Part shown: positions 57,232 to 64,000 of the stretch, piece by piece
Numbering within the stretch: the first letter of the stretch is position 1
How the letters are laid out: each line of letters begins with the position of its first letter
Source of the DNA: Bradyrhizobium paxllaeri
GTDB taxonomy: Bacteria > Pseudomonadota > Alphaproteobacteria > Rhizobiales > Xanthobacteraceae
Assembly (NCBI RefSeq): GCF_001693515.2
Contig: NZ_CP042968.1
Coordinates: 5,270,001-5,334,000 of the forward strand
DNA: 64,000 nt
Reading direction: 5' to 3'
The notes under the pieces: model-generated
What the model was told of the DNA's origin: nothing
What the model saw: the letters and a program-made list of their open reading frames with translations, nothing else
The model's database searches: none
Program-made: the position numbers and the translations under genes

Positions 57232-58767
57232 TTAAGGAGCTCTGCAGCTTCGGTACTTTCGTCGGTATGCAGCTAAGAAGTCTTCGTCGGCGCAGATGCA
57301 CCGTCCTGACGTATCTTTTGCCTTAGGATCGTGAAGATGCGACGCGAGTGGACGAAGCAGGTTAATCCGTGTGCTTGTGGTCCGCAGGTTCAGAAGCCCG
57401 GAAGCGTGCTTCACGAGATCCGCCGCCAACATTATACCAGCGAGAGCCGACTGAAACGACATCGGCACAACGGCTCTCACCGGCTGCGCTCCGTCCGTCA
57501 GGCGCATGACAATCCCTCCGCAGATTGCCCGCTGGTGAAAGGATCGGACGGACTGGCCGACAAACTCTTTAAGGGCTTCGGACGGAATGTTGAACGCTTT
57601 GGCGACACGTTCGACGAAACCTACATCCACCGGCCTGTTCGTCTGAAGGAGATCCCGGATCTCCTGTTGGGCCTCCGGCATCTTCAGCTCCTCAGCAATC
57701 TTCTCGTCTTCGTCCTTTATCTTCCCGTGAGGCAAGTAAAGGCAGGCCAGACATGCCCGGCCGTCATCAAAGCCATGGCGCGACACTCCGAGATCAAGCT
57801 CTTGTGTCCAGGCGTTTACGATCCATTTCGGGAACGCCCCCTGCACGGCAATGCGGTCCGGAGCGTTGTCCAATGCGACAGCTACTCTTTCGAACATCCA
57901 ATCGTTCCGGTCGCTCACATAGACGCCCCATTTGGCACAATGCGCCGACACTTCCAGCGCGGTGTCCGCGAGCGCGGCCCGCGCCAGATCCACTTTTGGT
58001 GAACCAACATCACATTGGCCGGCCAACACGTAGCGCTGTAGATTCGAAAGATCGACCTCCTCATCGTCCACCAGACGGAGCGATCCCTTAAGGCTCGCCG
58101 TGCGAGCCAAAGCCCAAATGGCACCATTGCCGATCGCGCCGAGCCCGACGAGGTGAGTCTCGCCGATATCCGTTTCTTCCAAACCAGGACCGGAGTCAGG
58201 GGTACCCTGGGCGTAGGTCAGCATTGACAGGTCGATAAGTTCGTCGGCGTCGCCCTGCTCCAGCTGGTCGGCAAATACCGTCCGAAAGACGTTGGCTGCC
58301 GCGAAGCATGACGCAGCTCCCGCGCCAAACGGATTCTTCGAGTTGCCGGAGCCAACCAGACCGCGGCTCGAAAGTTTGGCTCTCCATCCGTCCGAGCCGA
58401 TGAAGAAGGTCGGACACTTAATGCGCGACGGACTGCTTCCAACGACCACGGAAACCGTGACGGCCTTCCTGATTTTGGCGAGCTCGATTTCAGGATTTAT
58501 AGAATTCGCCAGGAACTCCAGGACTGGAACATGATCCTTCGCCTTTGCATCAAGCGGCTGCAGCGCGATCGTCGGATAAAGACGCGACAACAGCCTGATG
58601 ATCATATCCAGGCTGGCTCTGCCTTCCCGCGACTGCACGGCTGCGCCGTCGAAAGACACTCCGATCACTTGCGCGGCAAGCCTGTCCTCGAACGCCGACG
58701 CCTTGAAATTGGTCAGCACCCGCGACGCTGCCGACGCCGCGCGGTCCATGAAGTTGGCCATGGCCAT
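57232..58767 (-). CDS. ThiF/E1-like ubiquitin-activating enzyme
   Basis: A 511-residue protein. The N-terminal 200 residues are not recognised. From about 200 to 350 lies a ThiF/E1 adenylation domain: ETHLVGLGAIGNGAIWALAR (nucleotide-binding GxGxxG at 208-213), RLVDDEEVDLSNLQRYVL (Asp and the conserved Arg245) and Lys258. CLAC at 339-342 and Cys490/492 could bind zinc; Cys416 (AICGG) lies where a catalytic Cys could be. E1-like enzymes adenylate the C-terminal Gly of ubiquitin-like proteins. It is the last gene of the four-gene operon, starting 3 bases after the JAB stop. Confidence 0.85.
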   Translation of the reverse strand: MAMANFMDRAASAASRVLTNFKASAFEDRLAAQVIGVSFDGAAVQSREGRASLDMIIRLLSRLYPTIALQPLDAKAKDHVPVLEFLANSINPEIELAKIRKAVTVSVVVGSSPSRIKCPTFFIGSDGWRAKLSSRGLVGSGNSKNPFGAGAASCFAAANVFRTVFADQLEQGDADELIDLSMLTYAQGTPDSGPGLEETDIGETHLVGLGAIGNGAIWALARTASLKGSLRLVDDEEVDLSNLQRYVLAGQCDVGSPKVDLARAALADTALEVSAHCAKWGVYVSDRNDWMFERVAVALDNAPDRIAVQGAFPKWIVNAWTQELDLGVSRHGFDDGRACLACLYLPHGKIKDEDEKIAEELKMPEAQQEIRDLLQTNRPVDVGFVERVAKAFNIPSEALKEFVGQSVRSFHQRAICGGIVMRLTDGAQPVRAVVPMSFQSALAGIMLAADLVKHASGLLNLRTTSTRINLLRPLASHLHDPKAKDTSGRCICADEDFLAAYRRKYRSCRAP

Positions 58768-58770
58768 CGG

Positions 58771-59259
58771 TCAATCCTTGATTAAAATCATCCGCGTAAC
58801 CTGGCCAACCGACAAGGAGCGCCACACTCCAGCCCCGTCAAGCCGGTACGATGCGACGTTCCTGAGATCGAAGGGCAATCGCGCGAAGTCCGGCACGACC
58901 AAAGACAAGCACCCCACCGTCGTGGCGATCGCGTACTCGTCGTCCGTGCTGGAATGATAGGCTCGGCCGGGATGACTGTGTATCTGGGCAATGAGCGCAA
59001 GCTTCTCCCGGTACAGCCATACATTTATGCGATGCAGCTCTTCAGGTCCTATTACGACGCACACCCCATCGGCAGTACGTATGTGGCGCTGGGCAGGAAT
59101 GAGCGTCCTATGTACCTGAAAATGGTGCCCCGTCTGACGGCCTACCCAAAGGCCGAGACCTTCATGCCCTTCACGACCCACCTTCCGCAAATGGGCATGG
59201 AGTTCGTCTACGCAGCCAGGCGGTACCGAGAGGACCGTAACGTCCGCAATTTGATTCAT
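58771..59259 (-). CDS. JAB/JAMM metalloprotease (predicted deubiquitinase-like)
   Basis: A 162-residue protein from the ATG at 59259. It has the full JAMM set: Glu33 (REGHEGLGLWVG) and the HxHx7SxxD motif in IHSHPGRAYHSSTDDE (His94, His96, Ser104, Asp107). Such enzymes cleave isopeptide bonds or mature ubiquitin-like proteins. The start overlaps the stop of the E2-like gene by 4 bases (ATGA), which rules out the longer upstream frame. Cytosolic. Confidence 0.88.
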   Translation of the reverse strand: MNQIADVTVLSVPPGCVDELHAHLRKVGREGHEGLGLWVGRQTGHHFQVHRTLIPAQRHIRTADGVCVVIGPEELHRINVWLYREKLALIAQIHSHPGRAYHSSTDDEYAIATTVGCLSLVVPDFARLPFDLRNVASYRLDGAGVWRSLSVGQVTRMILIKD

Positions 59260-59873
59260 TCCGGTACGGCCAGTAATGAGGGCAGCACGTTCACCGCCGG
59301 GATCTGGACCTGCACCTGGTAATGCTCGATCGGCTTTACCCCGTGGTGCCAGATCTTTTCGAGGATAAAAGCCAACGATCCTTCGCCAGAGCTTCGATGC
59401 AGCAGCCATGAATCACCCGTGTGAGCGGGATCGTTGTGGTATTCGAGAATGCCGGGAAGACAAATAAATGGCCGATCATCAGGGCTGTTGTACTGAATCA
59501 TGTTTGTCATTTGCACCCCTCCCTGCTGGGCCAGCGCCAGAATGGTCTCGGGAGTTGCGCCGGGGATTGCCGCACGGCGAAGCATTTGCAGCTGGAGCAA
59601 TTTGGCGGGTATCGGTTCGCGCATGAAAGGGTCCACGAACCTGACGGAGGGCGGCCGCAGATCGTAATTCGTAAAATTCAGCACGATGGCAGCGACGATC
59701 GGAGGCGGTCTCGGCTTAGTCGCCGCGAAAGCCACAAAGATCTCCGGAAACTCTGCGTCAAGCAGGATCCAGCCCCTCTTGCGATAGGCCGATTCCATGC
59801 TCCGATAGTTGGCAAGCTCCCGCTCGAACTTTACGCGCGAGACCTCGGGATCGACAGTTTGGAGATCAGCCAC
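59256..59873 (-). CDS. E2-like conjugating protein (Metal_CEHH-like variant)
   Basis: A 205-residue protein starting at GTG 59873. FPEIFVAFAATKPRPPPIVA and YDLRPPSVRFVDPFMREPIP follow the E2/UBC beta-sheet pattern, and RPFICLPGILEYHNDPAHTG places Cys138 where E2 enzymes have the catalytic ICL(D/P) Cys. Glu144, His146, His151 and His159 follow, which also fits the predicted metal-binding CEHH family known from bacterial ubiquitin-like operons. So it may be a true E2 or a modified one. Its GTG overlaps the last Gly codons of the upstream gene. Confidence 0.75.
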   Translation of the reverse strand: MADLQTVDPEVSRVKFERELANYRSMESAYRKRGWILLDAEFPEIFVAFAATKPRPPPIVAAIVLNFTNYDLRPPSVRFVDPFMREPIPAKLLQLQMLRRAAIPGATPETILALAQQGGVQMTNMIQYNSPDDRPFICLPGILEYHNDPAHTGDSWLLHRSSGEGSLAFILEKIWHHGVKPIEHYQVQVQIPAVNVLPSLLAVPE

Positions 59874-60157
59874 CGGCCACGCCAGCCTTGAGGCTCAGGA
59901 ACAGCGTCACTTGCTTGCCAAATCCAAACTCGCCTAGCTTCTTGTCCGGATCCAACAGCTCGCCCGCTTCGTTCTTGATCTCCCAATTTTCGGGCGGCTG
60001 AGCCAGGTTATTGGTCTCCTCCAGCGCCTTTTGGCGGGCCACATGCAGCGGCTGCTGCTCTATGGCCTTAAATGACGACAGGCTGACCGTTCACGACCAT
60101 CGTGATTTCGACGAAATCCGCGCCGTGATCACTTCCCGGCTTCTTCTCATTCTTCAT
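59866..60157 (-). pseudogene. ubiquitin-like protein with C-terminal Gly-Gly; one-base frameshift
   Basis: From the ATG at 60157 frame 1 reads FVEITMVVNGQPVVI and stops at TAA (60070-60068). Skipping one base, the next frame continues KAIEQQPLHVARQKALEETN, LAQPPENWEIKNEAGELLDP, DKKLGEFGFGKQVTLFLSLK and ends AGVAGG. Together they give a 96-residue beta-grasp protein ending in di-Gly, like prokaryotic ubiquitin-like (DUF2604/Prok-ub type) proteins. The shift sits in ATT-TAA-G, where one T appears to be extra. It may be a mutation, a read error or a +1 programmed shift. Confidence 0.75.
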
Positions 60158-60329
60158 TTTTGGTCCTGTTGTGTGTGGGCGGCGCTTGGAATCGATGCTG
60201 TCGATTGTATGCAGGGGACGACGTGTTAAAAAAAGCGAGCATGCCACAAGATGCATTCGGAAAGACTTCATTTTGGCGCGGGGTTATGCAGTTTTCAGGC
60301 GTTAGCGCTCTTTCGTCCACATCTCCGAC

Positions 60330-60620
60330 CCGTTGCGGCTTGAGCCGCGCAGACCGGCGGGCTCGCCAGTGAGCAGCATCCGGAACACGTCGCCACACTG
60401 GCGCATGCGGCTCAAGCTGGACAACCGATGTCTCGTGCCCTTCAACGGCTTTGCCGGATATGCCCGCGAACCGAACCCGAGACGAAGAAGAAGGATGTCG
60501 TCTGGTTCGCGCTAAAACGAGGATCGGCCGCTCTGTGCCTGCGCTGGCATCGGGACCGAGTTCAGCGGCGACCGCGGCACCATATCCAAGCCGGTCCCAA
60601 TGGCAGAAGGAAGACCCCAA
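60330..60620 (+). pseudogene. SRAP-domain relic
   Basis: Frames on the plus strand give SSIRNTSPHWRMRLKLDNRC LVPFNGFAGY, then ETKKKDVVWFALK, then ALCLRWH and a third-frame GIGTEFSGDRGTISKPVPMA. These match the central part of SRAP (YedK-like) proteins. The catalytic N-terminal Cys and the end are missing. Confidence 0.65.
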
Positions 60621-60669
60621 AATTCTCAAAGCCGTTAACGATGTAAATAAGGACAAGCGCCAATCCACA

Positions 60670-60825
60670 TAAGGGCTCGGGAACCGGAACCCCATAAGCA
60701 TGATTTTGAAGGGTGATGGTTGCGGCGCATTACCGGAGAGCATCGACTGGTTTACCGCCCCAAGGGGCGAGACCCAGCAACTCGACACTCGCTCAACGTC
60801 GATACCACTGCTGAGCTGCTGATTC
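60670..60825 (+). pseudogene. YoeB/Txe-family toxin relic
   Basis: The plus strand reads LRRITGEHRLVYR near 60719-60757 and, in another frame, RYHC before a stop near 60815. RRITxEHRLVYxV and the C-terminal RYHY are the landmarks of YoeB-family mRNA interferases. No antitoxin gene is left. Confidence 0.6.
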
Positions 60826-61497
60826 GCAATCCCGCCTTCCGAATCCTATTCGGAGGCGTGCTCAAGCCGGAGTACGTTCCCTGCCCCCGAACCCGAGGGT
60901 CCGCTGATGAAATGCTTGCCTATGACATAAAGCGACATGTACATCTGCCCAGGCTGGGCCGCGCTGTTGTCTGAACATGCCTCCCGCAAATCCCAGTGCT
61001 CGATTCTGCGCCTTGACCGGCTCAGGCTGCGAGGTCCAGCTGGTGCTCAAGACGAGTTGCTCCTGGCTGGCACGCCCAAAACCTACGCAACGTCGCAAAG
61101 TTGATCCCGCTGCCTACGCTGCAGTGCTGCGGTTCACCTAAGCACACCAGGACTCAGGGCGACCATTGCTCTGTACCCTCCACAAAGCGCTGGTTCGTCG
61201 ACTTGACGTGTCGTTCTCGTTAATCAATCGCCTTTTTGGTCGAACTCGGCCTGCTCCAGCGCAGGCAGAACCTGATCTAATCGCCGCATCACCGAGTGCA
61301 GCGAGTCGCTAAAACAGCTCCGTTCTGCTCCAGCTGCAAGCACTGTTCGCGCATCGAAGGTGCCCGCGGGCTGCGCTGGCGCCAAACTGCGGCCTCCGGA
61401 GAAGTTATCGTTGGCGATACCGGGTCCGAAGATCCCGAGAGCTGAGACGACGAACCGCCGTCTCGTTGTCCTGGCGGGGACGATCAGTTGGTGCTCA
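60826..61497. other. no gene recognised
   Basis: No family features on either strand. A CAATCGCCTTTTTGGTC stretch at about 61222-61240 faintly recalls the second half of a nod box but is not convincing. Confidence 0.35.
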
Positions 61498-62256
61498 TCA
61501 AAAGATATACTCGGGAGCCAGCCATTTGTGTGGGACGCCGGTGGTCAGACCGCCATCGATGACGATCTCGGAACCGGTAAGATAACTGGACTCGTCGCTG
61601 AGCAGGAACAAGACTGCCTGCGACACTTCCTGCGGCCGGCCGGCCCGTCCCAGTGGAATGGGGAAAATGGAGGGATCGAAGCTCACGGTCATCGGCGTGG
61701 TGATGAAGCCGGGATGGATCGAGTTGACGCGGACGCCCGAGGCCGCGGCCTCCAGAGCAGCAGACTTGGTTATGCCTCGCACGCCGAACTTGGAAGCGAC
61801 ATAGGCATGAAGCCCGGCAGTGCCCCGGAGCCCCTCGACGGACGAGACATTAACGATCGAACCTCCGCCTACGCGCCGGATTGCCGGCAGAGCCGCCTGC
61901 ACTCCAAGGAACGCTCCGGTCAAATTGACTGCAATAATCTTGTTCCACTGATCAAGCGGGAACTGCTCGATCGGGGCCGTGCTGGCGATGCCAGCATTGT
62001 TAACAAGCCCATGCAGCGCGCCGAAGCTGCTCTCAGCGGTCGCGACCGCCCTAGCCCACTCCTCCGGCTGGGTGACGTCCTGAGGTACATAGATGGCGGA
62101 AGCGCCCAGTTCAGCCGCGAGAGCCTCTCCTTGTGTATGAAGAATATCAGTGATTACGACCTTGGCGCCTTCAGCTACAAGCAGGCGCACATGAGCTGCA
62201 CCCATCCCACGAGCTCCGCCGGTCACCAGAATGACCTTTTCGTTCACACGTCCCAT
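61498..62256 (-). CDS. short-chain dehydrogenase/reductase (SDR), copy 2
   Basis: A 252-residue classical SDR with TGGARGMG at 12-19, NNAG at 86-89, Ser139, Tyr152 and Lys156. It is very similar throughout to the SDR at 11771-12529 but in the opposite orientation and without a neighbouring oleate hydratase. Substitutions are scattered and conservative, so both copies have stayed under selection since duplication. Substrate unknown. Confidence 0.85.
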   Translation of the reverse strand: MGRVNEKVILVTGGARGMGAAHVRLLVAEGAKVVITDILHTQGEALAAELGASAIYVPQDVTQPEEWARAVATAESSFGALHGLVNNAGIASTAPIEQFPLDQWNKIIAVNLTGAFLGVQAALPAIRRVGGGSIVNVSSVEGLRGTAGLHAYVASKFGVRGITKSAALEAAASGVRVNSIHPGFITTPMTVSFDPSIFPIPLGRAGRPQEVSQAVLFLLSDESSYLTGSEIVIDGGLTTGVPHKWLAPEYIF

Positions 62257-62289
62257 GACATGTTCCTTGCTTCGCTCCGTCGATCAGTG

Positions 62290-62482
62290 GCTGCGCAGCG
62301 GGGCGATCAGCTCGAGCCCATCTTTCTCGCTTAGACCGGACAACCTTGACGATCTCGCCGCCCGAAACCAGGCGCCCCCTGTCATGCCAGAAGAACTCCT
62401 GATGGTACTCCATCAGTTCGTCCTTCGCCGACTTGGCCGGACGCCTGCTAGGGAAATGGGGGTTAGCAGTTCGTAGGTGCAA
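62290..62482 (-). pseudogene. unidentified short frame upstream of SDR copy 2
   Basis: The minus strand reads AKDELMEYHQEFFWHDRGRL and VSGGEIVKVVRSK. After a slip it continues EKDGLELIAPLRSH and stops 22 bases before the SDR start. The text looks coding, but I cannot name the family. It may be the 3' end of a gene that preceded the SDR in an operon. Confidence 0.3.
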
Positions 62483-62922
62483 ATGGATCTTCCTCGAACA
62501 TGTGCCTCGCCGCGCATGACCTAGCCATCCTTCAGCATGGGCATGGCTGCTGTCACCAAACTGCTCCCTCTTCTCAAAGGAACGACATTCTCGCCCAATA
62601 TTTCCGCGCCTCGTTGATGAGATTGGCTGCCGCCTGCCGCGTTTGGATCAGGCGTTGACGAGCGAGAGCAACGCACATGAGGTTCTCCGGCGTGCAGCGG
62701 CGGGAAGATCCAGATCTTCTAATCGGTGCGCCAATGATGGCGCGCGCAGAAACACTAGGAGAATCTGATTGCGAGGCAAAGCTCCCGCGACCGTTCCGTG
62801 CGCCGGGCGCATCACCAGCTACCGCCATTGATAAGGCTCTCCGCACAAGAAGGGCGCGGAGACATGGATTTGCCGTGAGATGCCTTAGCAACGGCGTTCA
62901 CGCTGAGCCTGCTGTGCAGTTC
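62483..62922. other. no gene recognised
   Basis: This lies downstream of fixX. The minus-strand frame at 62574-62891 ends LARQRLIQTRQAAANLINEA, which may be a relic of some gene, but I cannot place it. No clear terminator for the fix transcript is visible. Confidence 0.3.
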
Positions 62923-63219
62923 TCATCCGAACTTGAACAACACACCGTATCCGCCACGCGGGTAGCTCCATTCGATGTCGCCGGTGGGCTCGCCGATGAC
63001 GCGGCAGGTGCCGCACTCGATGCAGCCGTCGACGGTGACCTCGACTTGCCCCTTATCGTTGAGCTCATAGCAGCGCGCCGGGCAGACCTTTAAAAGCGCA
63101 AGCAACTGCGGGGATGGCTTCGTGTGTGCGCGCACTTTGACGTGAGGACGACCGACGTCGACAAGATAGCGGTTATAGAACAGCTTGTCCTCGACGCGCA
63201 CTGATGTCTCGACATTCAT
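62923..63219 (-). CDS. fixX: ferredoxin-like protein FixX
   Basis: A 98-residue ferredoxin-like protein. [17 protein letters not shown] and [16 protein letters not shown] supply the Cys ligands for one 4Fe-4S cluster. With FixABC it forms a flavin-based electron-bifurcating complex that passes electrons toward nitrogenase. It follows fixC by 32 bases on the same strand, in the standard fixBCX order. Confidence 0.95.
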   Translation of the reverse strand: MNVETSVRVEDKLFYNRYLVDVGRPHVKVRAHTKPSPQLLALLKVCPARCYELNDKGQVEVTVDGCIECGTCRVIGEPTGDIEWSYPRGGYGVLFKFG

Positions 63220-63251
63220 ATTTCAGCTTCCTTGACTTCGATTTGGGCTGG

Positions 63252-64000
63252 TTAGCGCCATGCACGGGCGAGGCGGAATGCATCGCCAAATAGACCGGTC
63301 CAGGACCGCGCGTTGACAAAAGATTTCATTGTCACCTTCTCTTTCTCAGCCTTCGGCGTACCGTCGACGCGTACATAGTTCTGCATCGCCTTCGAGACGA
63401 GCTGCGGATAGGTAAGAAAGAAGTTTTGCGAGTTGGTATGCATCAGCATCGGCATATCCTTGTGCTTCTTCAGATCCTTAATCACGAAAGAGTCATCCAG
63501 CATCTTCTTGTAGACTGACAGATTTGCCGCGGTCATGGGTTGGCAGCGCGATTTCACCTGGACAATCGCTTCCGCCGCGATGCGGCCCGAAGTCATCGCG
63601 AGGTTAGAGCCCTCGCGATGAATGGCATTGTTGAGCTGCGCCGCATCGCCCACCACCACCCAGCCATCGCCATAGAGCTGCGGGATCGCCTTGTAGCCGC
63701 CTTCAGGAATGAGGTGGGCGGAATATTCCTTGACCTCCGAGCCCTCGATCAGGGGCGCCACGGATGGGTGACGCTTGAAACAGTCGAGCAGCCCATATGG
63801 CGTCTCTCCGGTGCGCTGAAAGTCGGCGACGATACAGCCGATGCCGATCGAGATGCACTCTTTATTGGCATAGATGAAGCCCATTCCGGTCATGCCACGG
63901 GAAATGGTGCCGGCCGCTTCGACAACGACGCCTTCGTCGCCCTTGAGATTGAAGTGGGCCTCGATGGTCTCACGCGGCAAAAAGTGCATTTCCTTAACCG
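63252..64000 (-). CDS. fixC: FixC, electron-transfer flavoprotein:quinone oxidoreductase-like (5' end outside window)
   Basis: The C-terminal 249 residues of FixC; the gene is open to the window edge and continues beyond it. [40 protein letters not shown] and [20 protein letters not shown] are typical for this FAD-containing membrane-associated protein. It works with FixA, FixB and FixX in electron supply to nitrogenase. fixB and fixA are expected upstream, outside the window. The NifA/RpoN-controlled promoter would also lie outside. Confidence 0.95.
   Translation of the reverse strand, partial: VKEMHFLPRETIEAHFNLKGDEGVVVEAAGTISRGMTGMGFIYANKECISIGIGCIVADFQRTGETPYGLLDCFKRHPSVAPLIEGSEVKEYSAHLIPEGGYKAIPQLYGDGWVVVGDAAQLNNAIHREGSNLAMTSGRIAAEAIVQVKSRCQPMTAANLSVYKKMLDDSFVIKDLKKHKDMPMLMHTNSQNFFLTYPQLVSKAMQNYVRVDGTPKAEKEKVTMKSFVNARSWTGLFGDAFRLARAWR

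Noticed and set aside
60158..60260. A TGGCAT-N5-CTTTT pattern upstream of the ubiquitin-like operon that recalls a sigma-54 promoter
   Set aside because: The essential GC of the -12 element is missing, so it does not meet the consensus.
61222..61240. Partial nod-box-like sequence
   Set aside because: Only one block has faint similarity; the repeated ATC-N9-GAT pattern is not present.

Overview
The window looks like accessory (symbiosis-island-type) DNA of a Bradyrhizobium-like alphaproteobacterium. The identification rests on the fixC-fixX pair running off the right edge, a molybdate transport cluster, ahpC-ahpD behind a sigma-54-type promoter, a GH12 cellulase, many short proteins of types I associate with Bradyrhizobium, and a very high load of insertion-sequence, group II intron and prophage debris. 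No database search was possible, so names come from reading motifs.

Layout. 1-5.8 kb: transposase and membrane-protein relics, an intact MHS-type MFS transporter, a decayed serine recombinase and an IS3 orfA relic. 6.1-7.9 kb: a secreted di-heme cytochrome c. 8-9.3 kb: a decayed IS3 element with recognisable ends. 9.7-14.3 kb: an acetoacetate-decarboxylase-like gene, then an SDR dehydrogenase plus oleate hydratase pair. 14.5-28.4 kb: a shattered prophage (terminase subunits, gpW-like connector, Mom-like DNA modification gene, structural proteins), broken up by IS66 and carrying two outer-membrane beta-barrel genes. 28.5-29.3 kb: GH12 endoglucanase. 30-44 kb: IS256 pieces, a copy of decayed modA DNA, many small genes, an IS256 element with a clean 8-bp target duplication, a broken ATP-dependent DNA ligase, a broken SRAP gene and one group II intron. 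44-47.5 kb: a second, different group II intron abutting an IS1182-family element. 47.5-51.4 kb: small genes and relics that repeat those of the 33-40 kb region. 51.7-55.5 kb: modA (broken), modB, modC and a DUF2478 gene. 55.8-57 kb: ahpC-ahpD. 57.2-60.2 kb: a four-gene ubiquitin-like conjugation operon. 60.3-64 kb: SRAP and YoeB relics, a second copy of the SDR gene, then fixX and the 3' part of fixC.

How the parts relate. fixCX (electron transfer to nitrogenase), mod (molybdate for the Mo cofactor) and ahpCD (peroxide defence) are expected companions in a nitrogen-fixing symbiont, but the mod system here looks non-functional: modA has frameshifts and modC lacks the Walker A lysine. The most striking unit is the compact operon on the minus strand at 57.2-60.2 kb. 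It encodes a ubiquitin-like protein ending in Gly-Gly, an E2-like protein, a JAMM/JAB protease and a ThiF/E1-like activating enzyme: a complete eukaryote-like conjugation and deconjugation set sitting between ahpCD and fixCX. Its ubiquitin-like gene carries a one-base frameshift at an AUU-UAA site, which may be decay, a sequencing error or programmed frameshifting.
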